This document shows positions 1-12,600 of a stretch of 64,000 nt of DNA, piece after piece. Origin of the DNA: Notospermus geniculatus (Eukaryota > Nemertea > Pilidiophora > Heteronemertea > Lineidae); NCBI GenBank assembly GCA_002633025.1, contig NMRB01000781.1:140048-204047 (forward strand). Reading direction: 5' to 3'. The notes under the pieces are model-generated. The model made no database searches and was not told the origin of the DNA. It saw only the letters and a program-made list of their open reading frames with translations. The translations under genes were made by a program, and so were the position numbers. Positions within the stretch are counted from its first letter, which is position 1, and each line of letters begins with the position of its first letter.

Positions 1-542
1 GGGTATCAAGGTCTGTACAGTGTGCAATAGGGCATTTTACTTGCCCAAAAACTAATTTTTGGCCAAAAAACCCTTCGGCACGTTCAGCCTTTAAAGGTAA
101 ATTGGCCTTCGGCACCGTTGGGTTAAATTGTAAGTTCTTTACGTGCAGGCCTTGTCTTTTAAGGCGAGCTAAAAAGACTTGAAGGCCTGACGTGTAGCAA
201 GCGACTCACTCGTAAAAAATCCCACAGAGCCGACGTCATGACGTTTTCAAATTGTAATCGTGAATGTTAAACGTAAGCTTGCAGCACCTCCCTAATTTAC
301 TATTTCCACTTCCATGTCACAGGCCAACAGGCATGTGGTGGAGGTGGGAGAACGTGCACCAGAACACCAAGCAAATCCATCCTCTCCATGAATTCTTTTA
401 AGTATATTCATAGTGTTTGAACCCAAATTATGTTCACCCAGATGACTGTCGATTCTTTTTTTCAGCAGTCAGTTTGATAGGTCCATGTATCTGCATCATC
501 AATCACTCCAGCAATACCTTTTCTATTTAACCTCATACATAC
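1..542 (-). other. AP3D1 intron, 3' side, incomplete
   Basis: Intron sequence downstream of exon g. I see no exon and no clear repeat structure except a short region near 50-180 with similar CCTTCGGCAC motifs at about 72 and 113. Confidence 0.7.
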
Positions 543-669
543 CATCTGCGAGACAGCGAAAGAGCGTATGGCCTGAACTCGAATGGCAACATCCAACATT
601 TGATTTGCAATCAACTTGCCGTGTCTGGTTCCCTCAATCCTTGTCAGCTCAACAAGAATACTCACATAC
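543..669 (-). CDS. AP3D1: AP3D1 exon g (most 3' in window)
   Basis: 127 bp: one base completes Trp, then 42 codons YVSILVELTRIEGTRHGKL to SFAVSQM, then donor GTATGT. An ORF call reads through into the intron as far as 462; those residues do not resemble delta adaptin, so the exon is ended at 543. The following exon is outside the window. Confidence 0.95.
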
Positions 670-3600
670 CTACAGATAAATTAATAATAAAGATTACTGA
701 GGAAACCCAATGGGGAACCCGCCCTGCGGTTTATCCCGACAGGTCGGCGCTGTGAGCGCTTGTACCGAAACGACGTCATTGACGTCATTTTTAGGTGTCA
801 TTGACGTCAATTTAGGTGCTCACGTTGCGTCATGAAAAAATTGCCTGTACATTTTTCTACAGGAAAAATGACACGAAAGACGTTGCTTTTATCGCCATTG
901 TATCCCTTCATTTTAAGAAAAAAAGTTATTAGATTAAAAGAAAATTTCATCCCCTACACGATGATGTAAGTTTTACTGTCGGGCGACCAACACAAATGGT
1001 TTATTTTCACGGCAGAAATAAATGGAAATAACGTTAGAAAAACAGAGACTTCGGTACAAGCGCTCGCAGCGCCACGTCGTGACGTTAGTGTGCGGGTTCC
1101 TCATTCAATCCACTGCCTCATAACTAGAACAACTTTACAGCCCACAATGCATGGGTAGATTTTTTTCTTTTCAGAGCCATTTCTCCATCCATTTTTGACA
1201 GCAGCGGCTCAAATAGGACATCCCATTTTTCAGAGACTTTTCGAGGGTACCTTGATACATCATCACACCTACATCTGTATCTGAACACTCCAGGCCAAAC
1301 AGCCACGAAACGTGTCACTCAACAGTGAAATTTCGAATTCTGACCTCTGTGACCTTGAAAAGTAGGTCAAATCAAAAACCCGGGTGATATGTCATGTATC
1401 CTCATCAGATGCACCTTCCATAATTCAAAATTAAAACAATTTGGGCATTATGAATATACCTATGATAAAATTTGACACAGTTCACGGGGGCTTTCTTAAT
1501 AATCCAACAGCAAATGGGTTAATTATGTTGTCAAATGGTAAACAAATCAGCTATCTTTGAAATACAGGTGCCCACCTATTCAATTAAATCTGACACAATA
1601 CACGAAAGTGAGATGACATTTTAAAATCCTCTGTGGGGACCAACACATTGTGAAAATGTTGACGAGAATGATTTTTTCTAATCATGACATTTGAGAAGCG
1701 CTTGCTTGCCGATATGTTTCAAAGCTGACGTAGCTTGCTATTGTCATATTTCCTCGGCGAGGCTCCGTCGGGAGGAGAAAAACTCAGCCGCTTTTGAAGA
1801 TAACTTTGGTGATTTTTACCACCGCCCATTGGTATTGGATTCTAGAAGAACGAGGAAGTGCAATTTGGTTTCTTTGCAATAAAGGTGAGAAGAACTATCT
1901 CTTTATACAGAAAATGGCAAACCAGCACTTTTCAGTTTGCAGCGTTACAATATGACAACTGAAGAAGTGACAGACAATGCAACTAAGGACAAAGCCTGCG
2001 AAAAAAATAAAGTGAGCGTAGAATACCAATGTAGTGCCTTGTGGAAAACGGCCCTAAGTGAGGACTGACGGTAATGCTATGTTCACACTATCACGAATCA
2101 CGCCACGATTGAAATCACGATCTTAATCGTGGAGTAATCGTGGTGGTCCTATCAGATCCTAAGGTCAGTTCATGGCAATGGTATTGATCGTAAGAAAATT
2201 TTTTGTACGTTTCAAAAAGGGGCTGTTCACTTAAGGCTCAACTGTACAATATAAATCTAAGAATTCCATTACCCTTCCCTCTTTCTTGCTTATGTCATAC
2301 TCCCCTCACGCCTGACTGGACAAGCCTCTGCTGGAGAGTCTACTCAGGCCAATAGGCCAAAAATGTGGTTCTTGGGATTTTGTAAAATTGACCCTTAAGT
2401 GAACAGCCCCTTTTGCTACGTTCCTGATTGAAATCGTGGTCTTAATCGTGGAGGAATCGTGGTGATCGTACATGTCCTATCAGATCGTATGAGATCTTGA
2501 GGTCAGTCTTGACAATTGTACTGATCGTAGAAAAGTTTTGAACGGTTCAAAAATTTTCTACAATCAAAACGATTGTCACGATTGCCATCATGATGTGATA
2601 AAATCTGATAGGATCACCATGATTACTCCACGATTAAGACCACGATTTCAATCGTGGCGACATTCGTGCCACCTGAAATTGACTCATCGTGACCATATCA
2701 CATCCACGCGCATCAGAACGTATCGACTCACATCACCTCGTATCCAAATGTGAAACTTCAGAGAATTAAACAAACATTCCACGATCAGCTACGAATAGCC
2801 AATCGTGACGTTCGTAACGGACTGCGCTCTAGTGGGAACATTTCATAACTTGTCACCAACCAAACTATCAACATGGGGAAGAGAAAGAAAGCTACAAGCT
2901 GAAAGCATCAGCATGGATACTAAACTGGAAAGCACACAAAATCGAATTGAGTCAAAACTATCTATGCATACAGCTCTACTAGGGGGGATACCTCTCTATT
3001 AGGGACAACAAGGTTCATCCCCAAAACGATAATTTCTGTTCATTTGAGCACTAAAATCAGGAGACCTCCCACTCAAGGACAAGATTGGTCAGTCCCAAGT
3101 TAGAGAGGTTTCACTACAAAACGTCTCTTCCTATCAGATTCAAGGGAGGTTCCAAAATATACTCGTGTACTTTAACTGAAAAGAGGGAACCTGAGGTCCC
3201 CAAGGGTTTTCAACGATGGCTTACCATTCAAAGTTGGTAATATACTGATAGTTAGATTGGCTACAGATTTCAATTATTTTCGACAACAGTTCATCCCGAT
3301 AGTTGGATCCCTCTGCCTTGTCCATGTGAACCATCAACTTCTTCACAATTTCCATCAGATTTTTCTTTGACACCTGCAAATCAACAAATAAAGACAAGTT
3401 CTACTTCAGTATTGGAGAACGATGCAATCACCAGAGGTGGCCTCGGCTGTCGACAACAAGAGGCTCATGGGTCTGTCGCTCAGCTGATATTCTTGGCCTA
3501 GGTTGGTTGGAAGAAATATGTGACCCGTCACAGCAAAACCAGTCGCATGTCGCTCTTAGCTTGGCAGGATGAGACCAAAGGTCCGTCAGTTTCAATATTG

Positions 3601-6600
3601 TCCGTCTATTATGAAATCTAAAGCAATCTATTTTTTCCATTCTCTCCTGTTGTCATCTTAGTTAATTGAGGCTCGCCTTCTGAGCGACATGCGACTGATT
3701 TTGCTGTGGCGGGTCACTTATAGACAAATCCCAAATTCCCAGATCTGCACACTTCCGCCGAAATGGCAAACAGAACCTCGACCTGAAACCAGCTGACGTG
3801 ACGCAATCCATGATTCAGCAATGGTCAACTCTGACGCAACGTCATCGAACTCACTGTCGTCACATGGTCGTGGGGTTCTCTGCGTCACGTCATTCAGTGT
3901 CAGATCGTTTCAGACCGAGGTTCTGTTTGCCATTTCGGCGGAAGTGCACAGATCTTTCTCGTTTTCGTCAATTTGGGATTTGTCTATTGCATGACACTAT
4001 TCTTGGTGAATCAAGATAGATGCCTTATTAGACCCGTTGGATGGGAAGGTGTTAATATCACATGCTACAATCAGTCCTTGGTGAATCGAGATAGCCCAGT
4101 TAGTCAACTGTTAGTTGTCAGACAGGTACATTACTTTATTTGACCTCTTGGGTGGCATTAATATATTAATAAAGAATAATATCACATGATAGGCCTACAA
4201 TCCTTGGTGAATTGAGACAGGCCCACAGACACCTTATTGGGTCATATGAATAAAAACTAGCAAATGCTTTTACTTCTTATTTGTACAGCATTGCCCAGTG
4301 CATTTGTATTGCAAAATGCAAGTAAAAGCATTTACTAGTCTTTATTCATATGACCCATTGACCCTCAATGATCTGAATGCAGAACTCACAATAGTGATGA
4401 ATATCAGAAACTGACCAGTGAGACTGAATAGTTAAAGGTGCGGGAAATTCAAATATCCCTGTTTATTTTGTTGAATAGTGCCCCTGGTGGACAGATCTGA
4501 CATTAACTTCCCTTTTAACTGATGTAGAAAATATCATCCCATCTATCCCATCATTTTTTGTCTACATATCTATTATCGGGGCTGAGATATTGCGATATTT
4601 CATTTTACACAAAAGGCCCCTGGAGGGTCTAATATATGTCAAATCACACTGATTTTTTTGTCTCCGAGCAGACTTCACCCAGGGTTACCTTCAGTTGAAC
4701 TTAAGAGTCTCTCTAGCTGTTACGGTTACAAAACGTCAGGCATAGCTGAACAGATTGAGTGATCGAGTGACAGACTGACACCACTGAATAGCTATTTGAC
4801 TAAAGTCCGGCAACATCTAACTTCGACCCAATGGAATGCGGAAGTCATGTAATGTGACAGAGCTTTGCAGTTTTTAATCATGCCTGTCAACCATGTGTGG
4901 TCGTTCCCCGATTGTTAGCGCTGGTTATTCAAGAGCAGCGTGCGGTTAAAGGTCCGTGGAAAATCCAACTATCAATTTCCTAACTTCCGCATTCCATTGA
5001 GTCAAAGTTAGGTGTTGCCAGACTATAGCTCTGTTGACCTATGGTCAACTGAGCTAAAAATTGGCAATATCATGGCCCTTTAACTTCCGAAATTGCTCTG
5101 CACCTGAGTCTTTTGGGAATGACACCATAAAGGAACAAGCAAAACTGGATTTCTTTTGATGCAGCAGGAAAGTTCAGGTCCCAGCGCCTGTTGCTGAAGT
5201 TGAACTTTGGGCAACTTGAAATCATTTTGTGATGTCGCACGAACTAAGTGTAAATCCACTATCAAAGGACTGATAAAGCTTGGTGCACAAAGACTAAAAC
5301 TCAGCTTATTTGGCAGAGTGTTTTGAAATGGCACAGCCACAAAATTTTACAGTGTGCACCTATGGCATAGTCATATTTTAGCACGATGCTCCTTAAATCT
5401 AATCATTTTGATATTTGGCACAGCCACAAAGCCAGCTGTGTGCACCACAGCTATACCGTCCTGAGAGATGCTGTGTTTGTGTGTCTTCAGATCACAAGAC
5501 TTTCCAAATGGCAATTTGTTTATATTGCGGCAAATTTTGTATGAAATAATACCAGGTTTCTAAGGTGAAAGACATAGCTTCCTACCCGACTCAAACCCAC
5601 AGACCCTCGCATATAAGGCATCAAATTTTGTATGAGGGTATTATTATGTGCACGCTGTGCCAAATACAGCTCAGCACCATTCTTCGGTGTGCGCCTTACG
5701 GATTTATTGCATCTAGGTTAGATTTTTTTGACATCAAAGGAATCAAACCTGTGCTCTATTTCACCAAATTTTCAAAACAACCGCCTATGGCACTATGAAG
5801 GGGGTGGATATTGCCCAAGAGGAGAAAAAGCCAATTGAACCCAATGGTCTTGGTCAAGACTGCGTGTTTTCTGGTTACTTAACGCCACCAGAAGGAAAAT
5901 TCAGAGAGAATTAAAATCATTCCCTTACCATTCCATAAAGGAGATCAAGTGCACGAAGTCTGATGGACTCATCCTTGTCGTCCAGACACTGCAGGATAAG
6001 GTCTTTATGCGCCTGAACGCTCTTGGGGTGGGTTTTCAAGATTTTTGACATGGCTAACAATCCTAAGTATTTCACTAGAAAAACAATGATGAATTTGAGA
6101 GATAGAGTGCATCAAGAGATAATGATCATACTTCAACATCAAGGGTGCCCTTCCCCTGGGAAAAAAGTCACAATCATGAAAATCCGTGTCTGAATTGTCA
6201 CGCACAACATCACAACTGCTCCAGTATCTGTTGAAGTGAAATAGCTGACACATTCCATGAGGTCGACAAGGCCGAAGCCTAAAGCCTACCAAGGCAGGGT
6301 TTCTGCTAGGAATTTTTTTATGGGGGGACAAAGAGTAAATTTGACTGAATTCCTAGTCAAAAACAAATTTTGACTTTTTATGGAGGGGACACCCCCATCC
6401 CCCCTGGCAGAAAACACTGAAAGGGTCTTTAAATTTGATCTGAGATAGTTGCAAACCAAGTAAATGAAATATTTTTTGATTATGGCAAATGAATTCTATT
6501 AGGTTGCCAATGCTATTTAGCCTGTTTGAAAACACAGCTGCAAACCAAGTGAATGAAACTTTTTAAATTTGTGACCCGATCTAGCAAAAGTACATGTAGG

Positions 6601-9600
6601 CGCGAGTCGCCAACGAGGAAAGGGTTAATGGCCTTGCAACAAAATAGCTGAAATGTACGTCTCTGCAGATTGACAATAGTAGTGGACAGCAGTGACAATA
6701 CTTGAGTAAACTGATGACCCATGATGATCACCTGCGACTTGCGCCTACTTTTGGCAGATCGGGTCACATTTACTGCAACAAGACGGATCTTCAAGTTATT
6801 GGTTACTCACAATTTTGGTCCGAATCCTCGATCAGTATTCTCAACTTCTGTACACATAGCTGAAATACGAAACAGAAATCATCAGGAAATGCTTAAGAAG
6901 TTACAAAGCAACCATGCAATACCTGAAATAGACATGACGCCTCTAAAATGCATTATTACAAAAGACTGTGTCTACATCATCGATGAACACAAAAGAATGA
7001 AGCGAAGCATAGAGACACATTTTTACCCACTGGCATTCCCATTGTCACGGCCTGACAATATATTACATCAAATACCACAACTACTTGGTCGAAGCATAGT
7101 GTCAGAGACGGTGGAAATGGTTGGAAAGAAAATATGACGTTCATTAGTGTTAGGCCGGGTTTACCTCGAGGTAACGGTATACAGTATTATAGGCGAGTGA
7201 ACAAAGGTTTCATGGACATGAACCCTTTGTGAATTGTTCACCAGTGTGTCCGTATACCGTATACCTCTAGGCCCCTATGTAAACTCGGACTTAAGCCTAC
7301 ATGGAATCTTAAATTTTCATTGAATCTGTCAGTTTTTAAGATTTTCAACATGTCTCCAACCAAATTCAATTCATAAGAATGTTATTTTTATCGGAAATTA
7401 CTGTAAATTTCCATTCTCGTCTTCCAAATTATGTTCTTCAAGTGCCACAATGAGGTGGTCAGAATAACGTGTCCAATGAAGTTTACACATAGTTTTGACT
7501 GGAACTGTATTTAAACAACCCTTGTTGTAAACTTGTGACCCAAAGGTGCCATTGTTGATATTTGAGTGTGTGTGTGGGGGGGGGGCACTGTCGTGATATC
7601 ACGAATATTATCAAATAATTCAGAGAATATACCACCCTTTCTTAACACCATAAAGAACACCACTAATGTGATCCAAGGCCATACTTAGAAACAGTGGTGT
7701 AGAGCATGAAAACTTTGATTTACACTAATTCTCAAGATTATTAGCACGTCACAAATAAATCAAAATGTCCTCGCACAATCAACCATATCCATAATTTAAT
7801 GGAAGTCACTCGTCTTCGCATTCATTCATGAGAAATTCAATCACGACATGGCTGGACCGAGCAATTATCATACATCCATGGCTGAAGTTAATATCGTGGG
7901 GATGATTAGATTTTGTAGGAGAACATGCTTGGAATGTGCATGTTCATTTGACAGTCTGTGGGCTTACAAAGCTGCCCATTCACCTTAGTTACTCTGGCTT
8001 TTAGAATTTTCAAGACTTTGGTCACCATATTATACAAGTAATGCTGCCCATTCCCCCACGTTACTCAAGTTACTCAGAATTTTCAAGACCATGGTCACCA
8101 TATCACGCTGCCCATGCTATAGTTACGTCGCCTGTTTTTTAGAATTTTCAAGTTTCGGGCCACCATACATGTAAAGCGGCCCACACACATGCAATATTAT
8201 TGCACAGTATGAGGATCAAAATGGGCAATACTGTTGCCAATCGTTTTTCTATCCATCATGCCAGAAGCACATCACCCCCATTTTGGGCACCCCACTAGCT
8301 GCTCCTGCTTTATAAAATTATCAAGACTTTGGTCACCATATCATTCTACCCATTTCCTAATACTGCTTTTTAAAACTTTCAGGACTTTGGTCACTATATC
8401 ATTTCCACCACCAACTAGCTAAACTGACCATTGTCTAAAAGCTATCAGACAGGCTGTTTTATTCTTCACACAATGCACCCACAAATGCTCCAAGCTGAAC
8501 TTCATCACCTTCACAATGATGCAGACCCAAGCATAGAGCACACATTTCATCCATTTAGTAGCACAGCTTTTGCAAGTGGAGGCCAGAGTAGATTCAAACC
8601 TTTCATGCAGTAATAGCTTCTCAGCAGATTTCGTATTTCATGGTGAAATGCGCATGCTAGTGATAAATTTACTATGCGTGGGCAGTGTCACACGGAGTGG
8701 ACAAGCCAGAGTGACATCAAGAAGCTAACTGACAAACCTCGCTCAGGAAATTCAATAATATAACAATCATTGATGGAAATATTGACAGGTCAGGCAAACC
8801 TTTATTGATTCGGAGGGACGTTCACGTGACAGCTAACAGAAATTCAATATTCAGCAAAATCTAATTCATTTCACTCAGCAGTCATCTGTGAAATGACCTC
8901 CGCCAATACAATATTAAATTTTAAGTCGGATAAAAATTGCTGATCGATAAAAAAATCACTTTGAAATTACAGTGCTGAACTTCAGAATTAGGCCAGACTT
9001 TTTTTATTCCTTGTTTCTCAAGTTTTTTTAGGAGAAATATTTGAGGAGGGCGGAAAAAAATTAAATGAAATGGTCCATGGACCATGTGCTCACCTGGGTG
9101 AATGTACCAGAAGAACAAAGGACAAATGTCAAATTGAAATGTTCCAAGGCAAGCCTTGATTTCTAGGGTGGTCAAAATTTCAAGGTCAAAACATTCTCGC
9201 TTGAGTCATTTATGACATACATGTATGTGCAAAGTCCATTTTCCAAGATGGCCACCTGGTAACCATATATTTGTGGTCCAGTTGGGCGAAAATTTGCTGT
9301 ACATGGAGGGTACCTAGATACATGATCACACCAAGTTGGGAGATTGCCCGGTACTAGCTAGGTCAAATAGCCATGAAACATGCCACCAAATGGCAAAATT
9401 TCGAACTTTGACCCCTGTGACCTTGAAAGGTAGGTCAAATCACAAACTCCTTATATATGTCATGTATCCTCATTAGATACACCGATGATAAAAAGGGGAT
9501 GTTCTTTTTCGGAATTTGGAGACGACCCAGTCATTATTTCAGGAGTTATCACACTTTTTGTCTTTTCAGTTTTTGCCACCTGGTGGCCAAGCCAAGAATC

Positions 9601-12600
9601 GAATCGGACCGAAACTTGGTGATATGTTTGTACCAAGTTTCAGGTCAATAGTCCCAACGGTTATGAAATGTGCCACCAAAAGGTAAAACTCTGAACTTTG
9701 ACCTCTGTGACCTTGAAAAGTAGGTCAAATCAAAACCCTGTTATTGGGTACACCCATGATAAAAATTTGGAGACAATCCAGTCGTTAGTTCAGGAGTTAT
9801 TGCACTTTTTGTGTTTTTGCTTTTAGCCACCTGGTGACCAAGCCAAGAATCGAATTGGACCGAAACTTGGTGTCACAGGTCATATGACCTAGGGGTATAT
9901 ATGTACCAAGTTTCAGATCAATAGCCCCAGCGGTTACGAAACGTGCCCTGCTAACAGACGATGACGGATGCTGCACCATCGTAATAGCTCACCCCAGTGA
10001 GCTAATAATTGTCATATATTTCTAGCCAATACTAATTCTTTTTCTTGACAATGAGAATCAGAACTTGGTACATGTACCTTCCTCACTGAGGTCAAGGGCA
10101 AAATATACTGACCATCAATGCAGCAGATCAGTTTACAACAAACTTAAGATTAGCAGCTTGCCAAAAACTTTCCTACAACTCTGACACGTACATCAAGGAT
10201 TCTGATTAAAGATTTCCTGAGACCTAGAATCTCATCAGTGCGTCATGTTGCGTTTGATTAAATATCCCCAAAGTTGAGTCGTGATGATCTTTGTACGTCT
10301 CGTTGAACCACGTCCCGATCAATATCGCGAAAATTACGTCATAAAAACTCAGAATCGTTCATGACAGCAATCACGATTAGTGAAAAATGTACGCAAAATT
10401 TCCATATGGACGATTTGCCGCAAGCAGATTTTGAGCTGAATTGACATCTCACCATCTAAATGACAAATGTTTTTCATTTCCATGGAAGTTAACATGCAGA
10501 TTTAACACTAGTGGCTTGTAATCTGAGTATGGCAAAAACATTCAAACCAATTTGTTCACTTTAGTCATAAGTTGCATGGATGCTGCCATCGAATGCGAAC
10601 CTAATGACAAGAACTGGGAAGTTAGCCTGCCGCACACTGGAGCTATCTACTGAGCAAAAAGTCATTCGAGACTTTTTGCTCAGCAGATAGCTCGCATGTG
10701 CGCGTAATTTCGGTGAGTTTTTTGCCTCGTGAGGCAGAAAGCTCACGTGTGCGCGTATTTTTCAGTGAGCTATCTGCTGAGCAAACGGTCTCGAATGACT
10801 TGCTCAGCAGATACCTCCAGTCTGCGGCAGGCTTAAGCCCTTGTCTTAACAACCAGCGGCATGTAATTCGAATAGGGGAAAGAACATTTTAACCGACTTA
10901 TATTGTAAGGCTGTATGCTCGTGTCGGACTTCAGCCACACTTTCATTAACCCAATAGAGCCGCCAATTGTTTTGCACTTTCCATCTGTAGCTTTCACCGC
11001 CCTGAACCACCACAAAATGCCACTGCATTAAGCTGCATAGAGAACATTATAATGAGTTAAGGCGGTTTATGGCAGTATCGGCGTATGGAGACATGGCGGA
11101 TTGTGGCACTGCCGGCAGTAATTGGTGATTTTGATTTCTATTTGAGGTGATGGGGATTTTTGTCAAAAAGTGGGCGTGGTCATCTAGGCGGCTCACGGCA
11201 GGGTGGTTTAGGGCGGCATCGGCTCTATTGGGTTAAAGTCTGACTTCTCAATGCTTCACACAAAGAGAAAATCTAACTTAAGCTATAGGCTAAAGTCCGA
11301 CCCAAGCATACAGCCCTTAGTACACTTTTGTATTAATTTGCATGGATGCTGACATCGAAATATGCCTGTTGCTTTAACAGATCTTGACAATTTTAAAATC
11401 CAACAACAAGAAATAGAAAAGTTAGCAATTGGCTTCAGGACTTACTGTCACAACAGCATCCACACACGAATGATATCATGATATACCTCCGATAGAATTC
11501 TCTGAAACTATTTTTAGTGCTGCAGTACATTTGTCGTTTTATTGAAGCCATATTTATCACTTGTCTGAAAGGATTGCCTGATACGCCAAAAGGGTCGATT
11601 CTCAAGTACCTTGTGGAAAGGTTTTCTGCAGAGCATGCGAAGCTCGGAGTCGGCATTGTAAGTGAAAGCTGATACATACAAGTGCCATTGCTAATGGAAA
11701 CTTCACCCCAAAGCATTGTTTCCAATAGACCAAACAAAAGATGTTGTCAATTTCAGCTGAAGAAATGATCTTCCACTCCTATTACAACATGACCCACACG
11801 ATCTCATCTATTCCAACTGATGCAATGTAACCTGCATCACAAAAAAAATCGACGGAATTCAAATCTCGACTTTGTTTTTGGCCCCCTAGAGGCAAAATCA
11901 AGAACCAGATTTCATCAAAACTTTGGCTGAAGTTTCTACAAGAACATATTTGTGCAACTGCTGTGGCTATGCTGCCTTCAAACAGTATTTAGAACACCCC
12001 AACTTCAAGTCTAGGCTCATCTAGTGATGTAATCCGCTTAAAGACCAAATTTGTAATTATGAAATGGTGAATTTCGTAGGCCATGAAATTATTCTTAGTG
12101 TCATTTTTGACTACCGTGATGAATTCCCTTTAACATTGATGCTGAAATGTTGTGAAAAGAAACCCAACACAACCTCGCGGTCATCCACACTTTCTAACCA
12201 CTACCTGAAGCCCATGAGACATTTCTATGACAACATCAGTGACGGCCGCTTTACTGCATGCTGACAGGCCCCATCAAATACCATAGGCAAACCCATGAGA
12301 CCAAGAGGTGAACCAGGATGAGAGACGGAAAACCCCATCACCGATGAAGAGATGCGAGAAAGTGCTGCAGTGGGAATATTAGAGCATGTCACGAATACTA
12401 TAAAGTTTAGGTTATCATGTGCTGAGTGCTCTTGTCTTCAAAAAGATGACATGCAATGGTTGGCAACATTCATCAGCAGTTCTGTGGTGTGTCTGAAAGT
12501 ATCCTCCATAACCTTTAGTGTGTTACACCGGCCAGGCACTAGCGCTTTCTCAGAAATGCGCATTGGAGACCAAAGAACGCTGTTGTGTTAGACACGAGTA

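Larger units (their letters stand above)
670..3224 (-). other. AP3D1 intron between exons f and g (2555 bp)
   Basis: Holds an inverted-repeat element at about 714-1102, a piece of the AGCTCACC-family repeat near 1110-1480, and a nested palindromic pair at about 2076-2846. The remaining 1500-2070 and 2850-3220 show no coding or repeat structure that I can support. Confidence 0.8.
3374..5928 (-). other. AP3D1 intron between exons e and f (2555 bp)
   Basis: Contains three palindromic elements (3723-3984, 4238-4357, 4804-5024) and an antisense SINE fragment near 5556-5621. The rest (5030-5550, 5630-5920) shows nothing I can support. Confidence 0.8.

Noticed and set aside
462-542. Extension of exon g to the stop at 462
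   Set aside because: The reading past 543 crosses a good donor (GTATGT) and loses all similarity to delta adaptin.
670-5928. Two introns of exactly 2555 bp as a sign of duplication
   Set aside because: The contents differ completely, so the equal length appears to be chance.
6721-7137. Plus-strand ORF of 138 codons
   Set aside because: It runs antisense over AP3D1 exon d, has no recognisable domain, and its start lies in intron sequence.
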